DNA from: Paenibacillus sp. FSL H8-0537
GTDB taxonomy: Bacteria; Bacillota; Bacilli; Paenibacillales; Paenibacillaceae
NCBI RefSeq assembly: GCF_038051995.1
Contig: NZ_CP150290.1
Location: forward strand, 5,865,001-5,929,000
Direction: 5' to 3'
DNA: 64,000 nucleotides
Below the pieces are notes generated by a model. It had not been told where the DNA came from. It ran no database searches and saw nothing but the letters and a program-made list of their open reading frames with translations. Of the stretch, positions 17,653 to 27,496 are shown in pieces. The stretch's first letter is position 1. Each line of letters starts with the position of its first letter. Position numbers and translations under genes: made by a program.

Positions 17653-18468
17653 ATGTTTGGAAAAAAAAGTGTGGTCTTATTAATGCTTGCCTTGACGTTA
17701 GTGCTGGGAGCATGCGGGTCGACAACGACTAATGATTCTGAAAGCGCTAGCTCCGGCGGCAATGCAGAAAGCAAAGAACTAAATCTGGCGACGTTCGGCG
17801 TCAGCATCGGTTTCTCCAAGAAGGACGGGGACAAGCTGGAAGGTTATGATATTGCCGTAGCAGAAGCTGTTGCCAAATATTTGGGCTACACGAAAGTAAA
17901 CTGGACGACTGCTGATATGGCGGGCATGTTCGGCATGCTGGACGCTGGCAAGATCGACACGATCGCCAACCAAGTGGAAGCTAACGAAAAACGTAAAGAG
18001 AAATACATCTTCTCCAATACTTATATTTATTCCGGAGCACAGCTGATCGTCCGCGCTGATGATGATTCCATCCAATCGCTGGCTGATTTGAAGGGCAAGA
18101 AAATCGGTGTTGACGTTGGTACAAGTAAGGAAGCTTACTTGCGCGCCAATGATCCTAACAACGAGCTGAACATTACAACTTATGAAGATCCTAGCGTAAT
18201 CCTGAATGATGTTGCTCTGAAACGCCTTGATGCTTATATTATGGACCGCGCCGGTGCACAGCTGCTGATCGACAACTCGGGACTTGCTTTGAAGAAAGCG
18301 GGAGACCCGGTTTACACTTACGAGGAAGCATTCCCGTTCCCGAACACCGAAGAAGGCAAGAAGCTGCGTGATTCCTTCAACGAAGCACTTGAAGCCCTTG
18401 CAAAAGACGGCACGCTGACGAAGCTGTCGAATGAGCATTTGAAACAAGACATCAGCAAGGCTAACTAA
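17653..18468 (+). CDS. tcyA: Polar amino acid (probably cystine) binding lipoprotein
   Basis: A 271-residue family 3 solute-binding protein. The lipobox LVLGAC puts the lipid on Cys21. The ligand-binding fold shows LEGYDIAVAEAVAKYLGY, VGTSKEAYL for the amino/carboxylate grip, and a C-terminal LAKDGTLTKLSNEHL helix. It is followed at 3 bp by the permease, then an ATPase, then a C-S lyase. That company favours cystine or another sulfur amino acid (TcyABC type). Glutamine or arginine cannot be excluded. Regulation is probably by the operator at 17617. Confidence 0.8.
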   Translation: MFGKKSVVLLMLALTLVLGACGSTTTNDSESASSGGNAESKELNLATFGVSIGFSKKDGDKLEGYDIAVAEAVAKYLGYTKVNWTTADMAGMFGMLDAGKIDTIANQVEANEKRKEKYIFSNTYIYSGAQLIVRADDDSIQSLADLKGKKIGVDVGTSKEAYLRANDPNNELNITTYEDPSVILNDVALKRLDAYIMDRAGAQLLIDNSGLALKKAGDPVYTYEEAFPFPNTEEGKKLRDSFNEALEALAKDGTLTKLSNEHLKQDISKAN

Positions 18469-18471
18469 ACG

Positions 18472-19140
18472 ATGAATTTCGATACAGCGTTTATATTCGA
18501 AGCGATACCCAAGCTGCTGAAGTATTTGCCGATGACGCTGATGCTGGCGGTCGGCTCCATGCTTCTGGCTTGTCTTATGGGTATTGTGCTGGCGCTCATT
18601 ATTAACAATAAAATTTTTATTTTGTCACCGGTGGCAAAAGTATATATTTCCTTCTTTCGCTCGGTGCCTACTCTTGTTACGCTGTTTATCTTTTATGTGG
18701 GAATCCCGCAAATTTTTCCGGAATTCACCTTTATTGACGCAATTACCGCAACAATCGTTGCTCTCAGCTTTAAAAATGCCGCCTATTTGGCGGAAGAATT
18801 CCGTGGGGCACTGAATGCGGTCGATAGCGGGCAAATGGAAGCCTGCCTTTCAGTCGGCATGACCAAATGGCAGGGCTTCCGCCGAGTTATTTTGCCGCAA
18901 GCGATGCGGATTGCCGTTCCGAGTCTAGGCAACTATTTGATTATGCTGGTCAAGGAGTCCTCGCTCGCCTTTACAGTTGGTGTGACCGACATTTTCGCGC
19001 AAACGAAAATTTTGGCCAGCAACTCCTTCCGTTTTTTGGAGAGCTATATTGCCGTTGCCCTCATTTATTGGGCCGTAACGATCGTGCTGACCATGCTGCA
19101 GGGAAAATTGGAAAAGGCAATGAGCAAGCCTTATCGATAG
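18472..19140 (+). CDS. tcyB: Polar amino acid ABC transporter permease
   Basis: A 222-residue HisM/TcyB-type membrane subunit with about five helices. The EAA loop lies at about residues 120-145 (SGQMEACLSVGMTKWQGF). It begins 3 bp after the binding protein, so expression is probably translationally coupled; no strong separate ribosome site is seen. The partner ATPase starts 10 bp downstream. Only one permease gene is present, so a homodimer is expected. Confidence 0.92.
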   Translation: MNFDTAFIFEAIPKLLKYLPMTLMLAVGSMLLACLMGIVLALIINNKIFILSPVAKVYISFFRSVPTLVTLFIFYVGIPQIFPEFTFIDAITATIVALSFKNAAYLAEEFRGALNAVDSGQMEACLSVGMTKWQGFRRVILPQAMRIAVPSLGNYLIMLVKESSLAFTVGVTDIFAQTKILASNSFRFLESYIAVALIYWAVTIVLTMLQGKLEKAMSKPYR

Positions 19141-19150
19141 GAGTTCTGTT

Positions 19151-19891
19151 ATGCTAAAAGTGAGCGGGTTAAGCAAGCATTTCGGCGATAACGAGGTGCT
19201 GAAGCAAATCAATCTGGAAGTGAAGCGCCGCGAGGTCGTTGCGATTATTGGACCGTCCGGTTCGGGCAAATCCACGCTGCTTCGCTGCCTCAATCTGCTG
19301 GAAACGCCGGATGCCGGCCACATTGAAATCGATGGTTTCGAGGTCGATGCAAGAAGGCTGAAGAAATCAGATGCCTACGCCCTGAGACAGAAATCGGCGA
19401 TGGTTTTCCAGCATTACAATTTATTCAAAAATAAGACGGCGCTGCAAAACGTCATTGAAGCGCTTATTGTCACCAAAAAGATGAATAAGCCTGATGCCGA
19501 AGCACTGGGCCACAAGCTGCTGGATCAGGTTGGACTAGCAAGCAAAGCAAGCAGCTATCCTGCCATGTTGTCCGGCGGACAGCAGCAGCGCGTGGCCATT
19601 GCTCGTGCACTGGCCGTCAATCCTGCGGTGATTTTACTCGATGAGCCAACCTCGGCGCTTGACCCCGAGCTTGTTGGGGAAGTTCTGCAGGTCATCCGCT
19701 CTATCGTTGCTACGGACACAACGATGCTGATTGTGACCCATGAAATGTCCTTCGCCCGGGAAATTGCTGACCGCGTCATCTTTATGGCGGACGGCTCGAT
19801 TATCGAAGAAGGCGATCCGCAAAGCCTGTTCGGACAACCGCAGCAGGAGCGGACGAAGAAATTTTTAGGAACGGTCTTTTCCAAAAACTGA
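19151..19891 (+). CDS. tcyC: Amino acid ABC transporter ATPase
   Basis: A 246-residue GlnQ/TcyC-type ATPase. Walker A GPSGSGKST (about 36-44), Q-loop VFQHYNLF, signature LSGGQQQR (about 139-146), Walker B VILLDEPTSALD and switch histidine IVTHEM are all intact. AGGAG at 19140-19144 precedes the ATG. It drives the importer formed with the two preceding genes and is 18 bp before the C-S lyase. Confidence 0.94.
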   Translation: MLKVSGLSKHFGDNEVLKQINLEVKRREVVAIIGPSGSGKSTLLRCLNLLETPDAGHIEIDGFEVDARRLKKSDAYALRQKSAMVFQHYNLFKNKTALQNVIEALIVTKKMNKPDAEALGHKLLDQVGLASKASSYPAMLSGGQQQRVAIARALAVNPAVILLDEPTSALDPELVGEVLQVIRSIVATDTTMLIVTHEMSFAREIADRVIFMADGSIIEEGDPQSLFGQPQQERTKKFLGTVFSKN

Positions 19892-19909
19892 CGACAGGGG
19901 AAGAGGCAA

Positions 19910-21079
19910 ATGATGACTCGCACACATAATTTTAGCGTACAGCTCGATCGACGTCATACCGATTCACAAATGCACACCCTATTTCCGGAAGATGTGCTGC
20001 CCATGCATTTGGCAGAAACCGATTTTACAACGGCACAGCCCATTATTGATGCGCTCGCTGCACGGGTAGAGCATGGCATGTTTGGCTATGTCGCCGAAAG
20101 CGCGGGACTGGCGCTTGCTGTCCAGCATTGGATGGCAAGCCGCTTTCAATTTCCTATAGAGCCGAAATGGGTCGAGTATTCTCCCTCTGTTGGCTCTTCA
20201 CTCGTATTTGCCGTGCAAGCCTTCACACAGCCCGGTGACCGGGTATTGATTCAGACACCTGTCTATCATGCTTTTCACAGCTTGATTGATAATAGCGGAC
20301 GCATTAAAGCGGAAAATAAGCTCAAGCTGCACAATGGACGCTACGAGATCGATTTTGAGGATTTGGAGCGCCAGCTTAGCAACCCGCGTACGAAGCTGAT
20401 GCTGCTTTGCAATCCGCATAATCCGGTCGGACGCTGCTGGACAAAGCTAGAGCTGACAAGAATCGCCGAGCTTTGCCTGCGCTACAATGTATTCGTTATC
20501 GCAGACGAGGTACATGCTGATCTGGCTTACGAGGCGTTTACCCACATTCCGCTGCCAGCTATTTCGGATGAAATCGCTCAGCAATGCATGGTCACCGTCA
20601 ATCCGAGTAAAACGTTCAATCTCGCTGGCATGCGCGCCTCTGCCGCTATCATTCCTAATGAGCGCTGGCGTGAAGCTTTCCGCATTTCCCTTATCAACAA
20701 CAAAGCGATTGACCGTCCCGTGTTCGGCGTAGTGGCGCTAGAGGCCGCCTACTGGCATGGCGGCTACTATGTCGATCAGCTCGTTGCGTACCTGGAGGAA
20801 AATGTACGGTTTGTAGGGGAATATTTGCGAGAACATATTCCTCAAATTAAGCTCATTCAGCCGGAAGCCACCTATTTATTATGGCTTGATGCCCGTGAGC
20901 TGGGCTTGCCTCCGGAGCAGCTTGCCCCTTATTTTATGCGGGAGGCAAAAATTGCGTTCAGGGATGGCTCCTCCTGCGGCAACGGCGAAGGCTTCCTTCG
21001 CATGAGTGTCGGCTTTCCCACAGCTGTGCTGGAACGAGCTCTTCACCAAATGAAGCAAGCCGTTTCCAAGCTGGGGTGA
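19910..21079 (+). CDS. patB: PatB/MalY-type cystathionine beta-lyase (C-S lyase)
   Basis: A 389-residue fold-type I PLP enzyme. The cofactor Lys is Lys234 in VNPSKTFNLAG. Asp199 in VIADEVHADL holds the pyridine nitrogen, and Asn171 with CNPHNPVGR forms the usual pocket. The N-terminal block LPMHLAETDF is diagnostic for the MalY/PatB group, which splits cystathionine or cystine to pyruvate, ammonia and a thiol or persulfide. Located directly behind an importer, it probably consumes the imported sulfur amino acid. Some PatB relatives also act as regulators or on S-cysteine conjugates. Confidence 0.88.
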   Translation: MMTRTHNFSVQLDRRHTDSQMHTLFPEDVLPMHLAETDFTTAQPIIDALAARVEHGMFGYVAESAGLALAVQHWMASRFQFPIEPKWVEYSPSVGSSLVFAVQAFTQPGDRVLIQTPVYHAFHSLIDNSGRIKAENKLKLHNGRYEIDFEDLERQLSNPRTKLMLLCNPHNPVGRCWTKLELTRIAELCLRYNVFVIADEVHADLAYEAFTHIPLPAISDEIAQQCMVTVNPSKTFNLAGMRASAAIIPNERWREAFRISLINNKAIDRPVFGVVALEAAYWHGGYYVDQLVAYLEENVRFVGEYLREHIPQIKLIQPEATYLLWLDARELGLPPEQLAPYFMREAKIAFRDGSSCGNGEGFLRMSVGFPTAVLERALHQMKQAVSKLG

Positions 21080-21161
21080 ACTACTGACTAATTAGGCATT
21101 GGCTGCACGCGAAGCTGCGTCGTTTAACTTCTGCTACAGCGTTCAGTCGCCGAGCAGCAAT

Positions 21162-21214
21162 AAAATAGCCATCCTGCATGGCAGCCAATAGGCTGCGCAG
21201 GACGGCTATTTTTG
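21162..21214. terminator. Bidirectional terminator with nested hairpin
   Basis: Outer arms AAAATAGCCATCCTGC (21162-21177) and GCAGGACGGCTATTTT (21197-21212) have one mismatch and enclose GCAGCC/GGCTGC. T and A tails lie on both sides. It separates the convergent patB and chemoreceptor genes. Confidence 0.85.
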
Positions 21215-21288
21215 TATTTAATCCTCTATTGATTTCCGTGTTTATTTCTTTGTCTACGCTAATTAGGCTTGCATCGTGTTATCGCAGC

Positions 21289-23301
21289 CTACAGTTTAAA
21301 GCTGCCTACTTTATTTTGCAGCTCGGAAGCAATTTCCGACAGGCCGACTGCAGATGAGGAAATGCCCTCCATCGCATCAAGCTGCTGGTTGCCGGCCTGC
21401 GTCACCTGGCGGAACGATTGTGACGATTCGTTCGCAATGCCCGAAACCTCGTGAATGGACGCCGCCACTTCCTCGGCACTTGCCGACATCTCCTCCGTCA
21501 CCGCCGAGACATCATGAATTTGCTGGACAATCAGCCTCGTGGATTGTTCAATGCTTGTCAGCGCCTGTCCTGCTTCCTCCGTTATGCGCAATCCTCCCCG
21601 CATATCCTCGGAAACTTTGTATTTCATCATATCGTAAGTAGCTGCAACCAGCTTCGTCATCTGGCCAATCGTATCCAATATTTGATCGGCTGTCGTCTTC
21701 GTCTGGTCTGCCAGCTTCTGCACTTCCTGTGCAACGACGGCAAAGCCTTTGCCGTGATCGCCTGCCCGCGATGCTTCAATGGCCGCATTAAGCGACAGAA
21801 GATTCGTCTGCTTGGCAATGCCTGCAATCGCTGTACTCATCTGCGTCACCTGTGCGCTAAGATCATGCAGCTGCTCGATCTGCTCGGAGGACCGGTCGAT
21901 GGATTCGCCGATTTTTCTCATTTGAGCCGTTACTTCCTGTACTTTGTCGCTGCCTTCCGCAACATTCTGCTCCGTCTCCTTCGACGATTGCACAATTTCA
22001 GACGATGCTTCAGCAATTCTCGTAATGCCGATCGCCATTTCCTCCATCGTTCTGCGCGTCTCGTCCGTCATGCGAGCTTGATTGTCCGCCCCTTGTGCCG
22101 CTCCGCCGATCAGCTCCGATACAAGCTCCACCGTCTTCGTATTTTCCGTTGTGCTTGCACTAAGCTGCTGGCTGGCAGCCGCCAGCTGATTCGACGAATC
22201 CGCCACTTCCATGACAATACCGCGGAGAGAATCGACCATCGCGTTGAAGTTGCCAGCAAGCTCCCCGATTTCGTCCCGGCGCTTCGTCTCGACTTTTTCC
22301 TGCAAATAACCTTCGCTTACCCGTCTGGCCGCACGGTTCAATTGCTCGATAGGCCTTGTAATGGCCCGGATAATAAAGAATAAAATGACGAATGCCGCAA
22401 CCAGCGAAATGACCATGACGAGCAGCGAGTTAAGCAATATAGGCAGCGCGGCCTCCGTAAACTCCTGGGTTGGCAGAGCCCCGACCAATTTTAGTCCGGT
22501 ATCCTTATTCGTCACGTAAAAGGCTTTGCGCTCCACATTGTTAATCGGATCATTGTAGAAGAGCTCCCCGCTATCCTGCCCCAGAATGGACTGAATACCT
22601 TCATTATTAATAGGAGTTCCCACTTCAATCGTAGGATGCGCCAAAATAACGCCCTGCTGATCCATCAAATAAACAAAGCCCTCCGAGCCGATTTTAACAT
22701 TTTGAATTAATTGCCCAATTGCCTCTACGCTCAAAGCAACGGTAACCCCGCCCTGTCCATCCGCAAACGCTTGAGACACAGTGATCGTATACTTATTCGT
22801 CGTTGCCGATAAGCCCGGCTGGGATACGACAACTTCTCCTGGAGCCGCCATAATCGCCTTGTACCAAGAGCGCTCCCGCGGGTCGTAATCCTCCTGACCC
22901 GGATTCGGCGATTTCATCCAGCTGCCGTTCGCGTTGCCAATCGTTACAATTTCAACCTCAGGATGGCTTGCTGTAAAATGGTCTATAAGCGCCTGAGTAG
23001 TCTCAGCCTTTTCATCTACTGCTGCCGATGAGAGCAAGTAGGCTAATTGCTTCACATTGGCTTTCTCAAGCCCGACGATCTGATCGATCGACATATCAAG
23101 CGAGGATACCGTAGAGGCTGCTGTTTGTCCCATTTTATCCTGAAGCTGAATTTTAGCGCTGCTGTAAGAAAAGAATGTAGATACGGCCAGTGAAAGAATG
23201 AGCATCAAGGAAATATAGAGAAGAAGCCTGCTTCTGAGCCTCCTCATATAAAACTTTTGCTGCCATTGCGATTTTTTCTTCATCTCTCTCTTCTCCTTCA
23301 T
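21289..23301 (-). CDS. Methyl-accepting chemotaxis protein with dCache sensor
   Basis: A 670-residue membrane chemoreceptor. A basic N-terminus and helix at about 28-48 lead to an extracellular dCache domain (about 50-300, with [12 protein letters not shown] and [18 protein letters not shown] motifs that bind amino or organic acids). A second helix at about 295-322 is followed by HAMP at 323-376 and a long coiled-coil signalling domain. The hairpin tip is the conserved [20 protein letters not shown] around residue 500. The start at 23301 is supported by GGGGAG 8 bp ahead; an alternative ATG is at 23283. No other chemotaxis gene is adjacent, so its signal must feed a remote CheA. Confidence 0.95.
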   Translation of the reverse strand: MKEKREMKKKSQWQQKFYMRRLRSRLLLYISLMLILSLAVSTFFSYSSAKIQLQDKMGQTAASTVSSLDMSIDQIVGLEKANVKQLAYLLSSAAVDEKAETTQALIDHFTASHPEVEIVTIGNANGSWMKSPNPGQEDYDPRERSWYKAIMAAPGEVVVSQPGLSATTNKYTITVSQAFADGQGGVTVALSVEAIGQLIQNVKIGSEGFVYLMDQQGVILAHPTIEVGTPINNEGIQSILGQDSGELFYNDPINNVERKAFYVTNKDTGLKLVGALPTQEFTEAALPILLNSLLVMVISLVAAFVILFFIIRAITRPIEQLNRAARRVSEGYLQEKVETKRRDEIGELAGNFNAMVDSLRGIVMEVADSSNQLAAASQQLSASTTENTKTVELVSELIGGAAQGADNQARMTDETRRTMEEMAIGITRIAEASSEIVQSSKETEQNVAEGSDKVQEVTAQMRKIGESIDRSSEQIEQLHDLSAQVTQMSTAIAGIAKQTNLLSLNAAIEASRAGDHGKGFAVVAQEVQKLADQTKTTADQILDTIGQMTKLVAATYDMMKYKVSEDMRGGLRITEEAGQALTSIEQSTRLIVQQIHDVSAVTEEMSASAEEVAASIHEVSGIANESSQSFRQVTQAGNQQLDAMEGISSSAVGLSEIASELQNKVGSFKL

Positions 23302-23518
23302 GATGTAATCTCCCCAGCTTGCATTTATTGTATATGTAATTATAGTCGACAGACCTCATTTGAAAATTGATAGATTTTTCATTGTATTTGTAACAAATTT
23401 TCAACAAAAAGATTATTGTATCCGTCTCATCTCCAATTCACGATAGAAATGGTTGCTAAATCATTCCATATTAAAGGAGTTCTTTCCTTTCTATTCCTTT
23501 TCACTTATTTAAAATAAA

Positions 23519-23547
23519 GAAAGAGGAGCAAGATTTGCTCCTCTTTC
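23519..23547. terminator. Terminator downstream of the CopC-CopD gene
   Basis: Arms GAAAGAGGAGCAA and TTGCTCCTCTTTC pair perfectly around a 3-nt loop. It lies in the 327-bp gap between the CopC-CopD gene and the chemoreceptor start. The gap also holds a hairpin at 23583-23625 (GCGAAATA/TATTTCGC ends) and an AT-rich promoter region for the chemoreceptor with TATAAT near 23340 on the minus strand. Confidence 0.7.
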
Positions 23548-23628
23548 CGTTATATACTCATTCGTTTATGTTCGGATTATATGCGAAATAGTCGTTTCGC
23601 GGGCTAGCGTTATCGCTTATTTCGCGCA

Positions 23629-26118
23629 TTAAGGTATACGCTTCTCGTAGCGATGCTCCTCGCCCGTTGAATCGGTAATGACAATCGTCATATCCCATAT
23701 ATCGCCGACCGCAGGCACGGGAGCCTTCGACAAATACGTATATTTGTCAAAGCCTTCATAGCCATAAGGATCTGGCCCGCCCTTATTAAACTCGAAGGGA
23801 ATGTCCCGCATCTCCCCCTGCTCGCTATCATCCTTCGCTTGTACCGCGATAAGCGTTGGAGCGCCCATACCAGTCGGCAGCCACACATCCAGCTGATAGA
23901 TCTGCTCTTCTGGCTTAATTCGCATAGACATATGGGCTTTATCGCCCATCACATGCCAGTACACAGGTTCAGCAAAAGCAGGCTGCTCTGGTGGCGCAGT
24001 GGAAGACAGCATGCCAGCTACGATAAAAGCAGCCAGCGCCAGCAGCGCCTCTACACGCACTGCTTGCACAAATTTAGGAGCAGAGCTGTTGTCTGCTGCC
24101 CCCTTTTTCATCCCTGCCGCCAAACGCGGCATTAGGGAAAAACGATGATAAGCGCCAATGCCGATAACGCCAACCAGCAGCAGCGTTTTTAGCACAACCA
24201 AACGTCCATAACTGCTGCCTGCGAGCTCCGTCCATGCGTTAAGCCGCTGCAACGACAAGATGATGCCCGTTGCGGCCAGCAAAATAATAATAGGCAGCGC
24301 GGCCTGTGAAAATCGCTTGATCATAAGCATTAACGCGTCTCGCTGCTCTTCGGCGCTAGGAAAACTAGTCTTCCAAGTCGCCCCAATAATGGCGAGGATG
24401 CCGCCGAACCATATGGCTGCCGTCCATATATGCACAATATGCGACAGTACCGCCACTGATAGGAAATTAGAAGCATTAGCATGACCCGTTAATGGGTAAA
24501 GCACCGTTAACAGTAAAGCCATCAACCACTTCAGCGGCGCAACCCAGCGTTCATCACGCTGCGGCGCATAGGCCAGCAGCAGCATAAGCGCCGCCAATGC
24601 AGGCCGCAGCCATGCTGCGCGTCCCACCATCGATGTGGATAAAATCTTTTGATACAGCGCGCCGCCGCTTCCCATTTCAAATGCGCTAAGCTGCTCTGCT
24701 AACAGCCATACGTGGAAAAATCCTGTGGCGCCAAGCGCTATCGCCGCACCTATAAACAAGAGGCGCTCGCTGCGCTTGCTAAGCAGCCGCGGTATCGCTG
24801 AGCTATCCGCACGCGACCAAAGCACATATCTGGCATATAAAAAAGCAACTATGCACGCCGCAGCAATGACCTCAACAATCCGCAGCAGCGTGTAAATAAC
24901 TGTACGCCAATCGCTCTGATGCCCAGCATCATGGTCATCCGAATGGCCGATCATATTGCCGTTCGCATCCATCTCCATGTCCATGTCGTGATCGGCTCCA
25001 TGATCGCCAGACATGGAATGCCCATGCGATTCATCCGCTGCTTGCGCCGACTCGCCCGCTGCTCCATCCCCTTCCGCCGCAGTAGGCGATTCGGATACGG
25101 TGTTTGATGGGTCAAGACCGGTTGCAGCTTGCTGCTCACCGTTAGCCAATGCAGCAGAATCGCCGTTTGCCGATTTCCCTTCACTCACTTTAGAAGAGCT
25201 TGCAGCCTCTTCACTTCCTGCGGATACTTCGCTGCTCCCAGCTCCAGCCGATCGATCCGGTTCCGTTACCGAGCTAGTACCGCCTGCTGCGCTGCCCGTT
25301 CCGCCTTGACCGGAGCTTCTGGAGCCTTCCGCTTCCCCAGCGCCCGATCCAGCGCCCTTTCCTACTGCTCCACCGCTTCCTGAACCAGCACTTGATGCAG
25401 GGCTCGTCGAGCCGCTACCACCGCCATTCGTCTTGCCTTCTGAGGAAGTGCCTCCTCCCACCGCGCCTCCAGACGCTTTGCCTCCAGAGCCGCTGACGTT
25501 AGCGTCAACACCACCCTGCGAGCCGCCGCCTTTACCTCCAGCGGTGCTGCTGCTACCGCTGGCACTTCCGCTGCCCAGCTGGCTAGCCGCTCCCGATGAA
25601 GCGTCCTTGCCCTGGCCAGCGCTCCCGCTTCCGGCACTCGGCGAGGCTGATGTACTAGGCTTCGCCGTCGCTGTCGGTGACGGCGAGGCGTTGCTGGCAC
25701 CGCCGTCAAGCGAAATCGTATCGCTTGGCTTCGTCGTCGCGAGCGGCACGCCGACCGCAAAGCGAAAGGAACCGTCCGTGACATGTGTATCCACGGACAG
25801 CACCTGCCATTTCACCTTATAGATACCTGGTGACAGTTTCGGAATCGTATAAACGAGCCATCTGTCCTTCTCCGCAGACAGCTTGCCTTTTATCGCATTG
25901 CCAGCCTCATCTTCCAGCACAATCCGGCTTAAATCCGGATCGAACTCTTCTGTATACTGAATGCGAATGGATGAAGGCGATTCGCTGAGCTCGGCATCCT
26001 GGAGCGGAGTCGAGCGCTCCATATTCGCATGCGCGTCCGCAAGGGCCGGGCTGCAAAGCATGAACAGCAGCAGCGCCGCCAGCGCAAGCAGGTTTATTTT
26101 CAACTTATGAGGAATCAT
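23629..26118 (-). CDS. ycnJ: CopC-CopD fusion copper protein (YcnJ type) with very long linker
   Basis: An 829-residue exported/membrane protein for copper uptake or homeostasis. The signal peptide ends ALADA before His30, so the mature protein starts with His as in CopC. The CopC domain (30-122) also has the Asp110-x-His112 pair, giving the classical Cu(II) site. Residues about 130-360 are a Gly/Ser/Ala-rich spacer, and 363-400 are packed with His, Asp and Met (HGHSMSGDHG). Then come a CopD region with about eight membrane helices (from 405) and a C-terminal YtkA-like outer domain. ATG 26118 has AAGGAGAGG directly ahead; the frame back to 26235 adds no signal features. A DUF4198 gene lies 148 bp upstream. 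Confidence 0.9.
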   Translation of the reverse strand: MIPHKLKINLLALAALLLFMLCSPALADAHANMERSTPLQDAELSESPSSIRIQYTEEFDPDLSRIVLEDEAGNAIKGKLSAEKDRWLVYTIPKLSPGIYKVKWQVLSVDTHVTDGSFRFAVGVPLATTKPSDTISLDGGASNASPSPTATAKPSTSASPSAGSGSAGQGKDASSGAASQLGSGSASGSSSTAGGKGGGSQGGVDANVSGSGGKASGGAVGGGTSSEGKTNGGGSGSTSPASSAGSGSGGAVGKGAGSGAGEAEGSRSSGQGGTGSAAGGTSSVTEPDRSAGAGSSEVSAGSEEAASSSKVSEGKSANGDSAALANGEQQAATGLDPSNTVSESPTAAEGDGAAGESAQAADESHGHSMSGDHGADHDMDMEMDANGNMIGHSDDHDAGHQSDWRTVIYTLLRIVEVIAAACIVAFLYARYVLWSRADSSAIPRLLSKRSERLLFIGAAIALGATGFFHVWLLAEQLSAFEMGSGGALYQKILSTSMVGRAAWLRPALAALMLLLAYAPQRDERWVAPLKWLMALLLTVLYPLTGHANASNFLSVAVLSHIVHIWTAAIWFGGILAIIGATWKTSFPSAEEQRDALMLMIKRFSQAALPIIILLAATGIILSLQRLNAWTELAGSSYGRLVVLKTLLLVGVIGIGAYHRFSLMPRLAAGMKKGAADNSSAPKFVQAVRVEALLALAAFIVAGMLSSTAPPEQPAFAEPVYWHVMGDKAHMSMRIKPEEQIYQLDVWLPTGMGAPTLIAVQAKDDSEQGEMRDIPFEFNKGGPDPYGYEGFDKYTYLSKAPVPAVGDIWDMTIVITDSTGEEHRYEKRIP

Positions 26119-26266
26119 TCGCCTCTCCTTCCTTCTCATGCAAACAGAGCCGCCTAATGATGGCGACCCCGCTATGCGTAAGCAGTGCTGCACGTTTAGG
26201 GCAGCTGCTTTCAATTGTTGTTCACTGGCAGGCAAAGCACTATTGCTCGCTGCCGGTTATGACCTT

Positions 26267-27331
26267 CTATTTTTTCGTATAAATCAGCACAGCTGCACGT
26301 GTATCGCCAACTGCCGGCAAAAACTCGACAACCGCTCCTGCTTTTTCAGCTGTTTGACGCAAGGAAGCGGCGTTTTTGCTGCTGTAGCTCGGGTCAATAT
26401 ACTGCTTTAGGAAATCGGCGCTCGCGTTCGTTGAGCCTTTCACAATGGTTAGGCTGTCGCTGGATACGAGCTTCCCATCGACATATACATAAGGAATGGG
26501 GCTAGCTTTGCCTGCTGGCAGCTTGACGCCTGCATTTTGCACCGTGTAGGTCATCGTTGCCGTATAATTGACCTTCGTATATTCTCCCTCTTTGCTCTCT
26601 TCCGTAGACGTCGAAGCACGCAGCAAATAATAGTCGGCTGCTCCCGTCTTATAAGTCACAAAGCCATTGTCATCCGTTGTCAGCGTCTGCCCTTCGGAGT
26701 TGCTGCGGCGAATGAGCGATACTTCAGTATCCGCTACTGGCTTGCCTTTGAGCAGCAATTGCACCTTTACATCCTGACCTGGCACGGCAGCTGCCGGATT
26801 GAACTGCGGGACGAACTCGGCACGATCAAGGCTCACTGGATTCGCAAAGCCTTTAAGCGCGCTGACCCGTGAAATAAGCGGAAGATCGCTGATGGCTACG
26901 AACGATTTCGCGCTGCGCAACGAGCGGCTGAGCGAGGTCGTACTCACGCTGTCCGATTCACCCGTCACGATGTAAGCGCCTGGCGATGCCGCCGAGAAGG
27001 AAGCGACAAAACCATTGTTTACGGCTGGCTCCGTCTCTGTAGCTGCTTCACCTGTGTAAAACCGCGTTGACGTAATGTCCGTCTTCACACCTGCCGGTGA
27101 AGTCACATATACCTTCGAGCTGTCTACACCCCATTGGCCGGTAATACGATAGCTTTTGTGATCATTGGAATGGTTGCCGAAAAGCATATCCACATACGCA
27201 ACCTCTCCCTGCGCGATAATCGGCGCATTCGTCTGTGTCCAGCCATCATGGGCGAACACCGTCGCTGAAACGCTGAATGTTAATACTGCGGCAAGCGCTG
27301 CGGCTGCCAGTTTCTTTTTCCAAACGATCAT
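26267..27331 (-). CDS. Exported DUF4198/NikM-like metal-transport accessory protein
   Basis: A 354-residue secreted protein. The signal peptide runs to about residue 27 (SATVFAHDGW), leaving a His-Asp N-terminus that could bind metal. The body (27-270) is a beta-rich DUF4198 domain with an Ig-like segment (AVPGQDVKVQLLLKGKPVADTEV) seen in proteins accompanying nickel/cobalt and copper transporters. The C-terminal about 85 residues (PIPYVYVDGKLVSSDSL...) resemble a Paenibacillus stalk or copper-amine-oxidase-like domain. It is upstream of the CopC-CopD gene in the same direction, so a copper-related role is likely but unproved. Confidence 0.75.
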   Translation of the reverse strand: MIVWKKKLAAAALAAVLTFSVSATVFAHDGWTQTNAPIIAQGEVAYVDMLFGNHSNDHKSYRITGQWGVDSSKVYVTSPAGVKTDITSTRFYTGEAATETEPAVNNGFVASFSAASPGAYIVTGESDSVSTTSLSRSLRSAKSFVAISDLPLISRVSALKGFANPVSLDRAEFVPQFNPAAAVPGQDVKVQLLLKGKPVADTEVSLIRRSNSEGQTLTTDDNGFVTYKTGAADYYLLRASTSTEESKEGEYTKVNYTATMTYTVQNAGVKLPAGKASPIPYVYVDGKLVSSDSLTIVKGSTNASADFLKQYIDPSYSSKNAASLRQTAEKAGAVVEFLPAVGDTRAAVLIYTKK

Positions 27332-27496
27332 TAAAATAGCCCCCTGAGCATCGATATTGGATAACTAAATCCTATTATATCGACCTGCCCTCAGGGAAAG
27401 AATGACTACAAAGGGCTATTTCCGCACCAGTATTGCCGCCAAGCTGTGAACCTTTGATGACGCTTCACCAGCATGGCACAAGCACCCTTCCAAGCT

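Noticed and set aside
21451..22383. Long plus-strand open frame antisense to the chemoreceptor
   Set aside because: Shadow; the repetitive coiled coil of the receptor keeps the opposite frame open.
25013..25822. Several open frames on both strands within the Gly/Ser linker of the CopC-CopD gene
   Set aside because: Low-complexity GC-rich coding DNA keeps all frames open; only the minus-strand frame joins two real domains.
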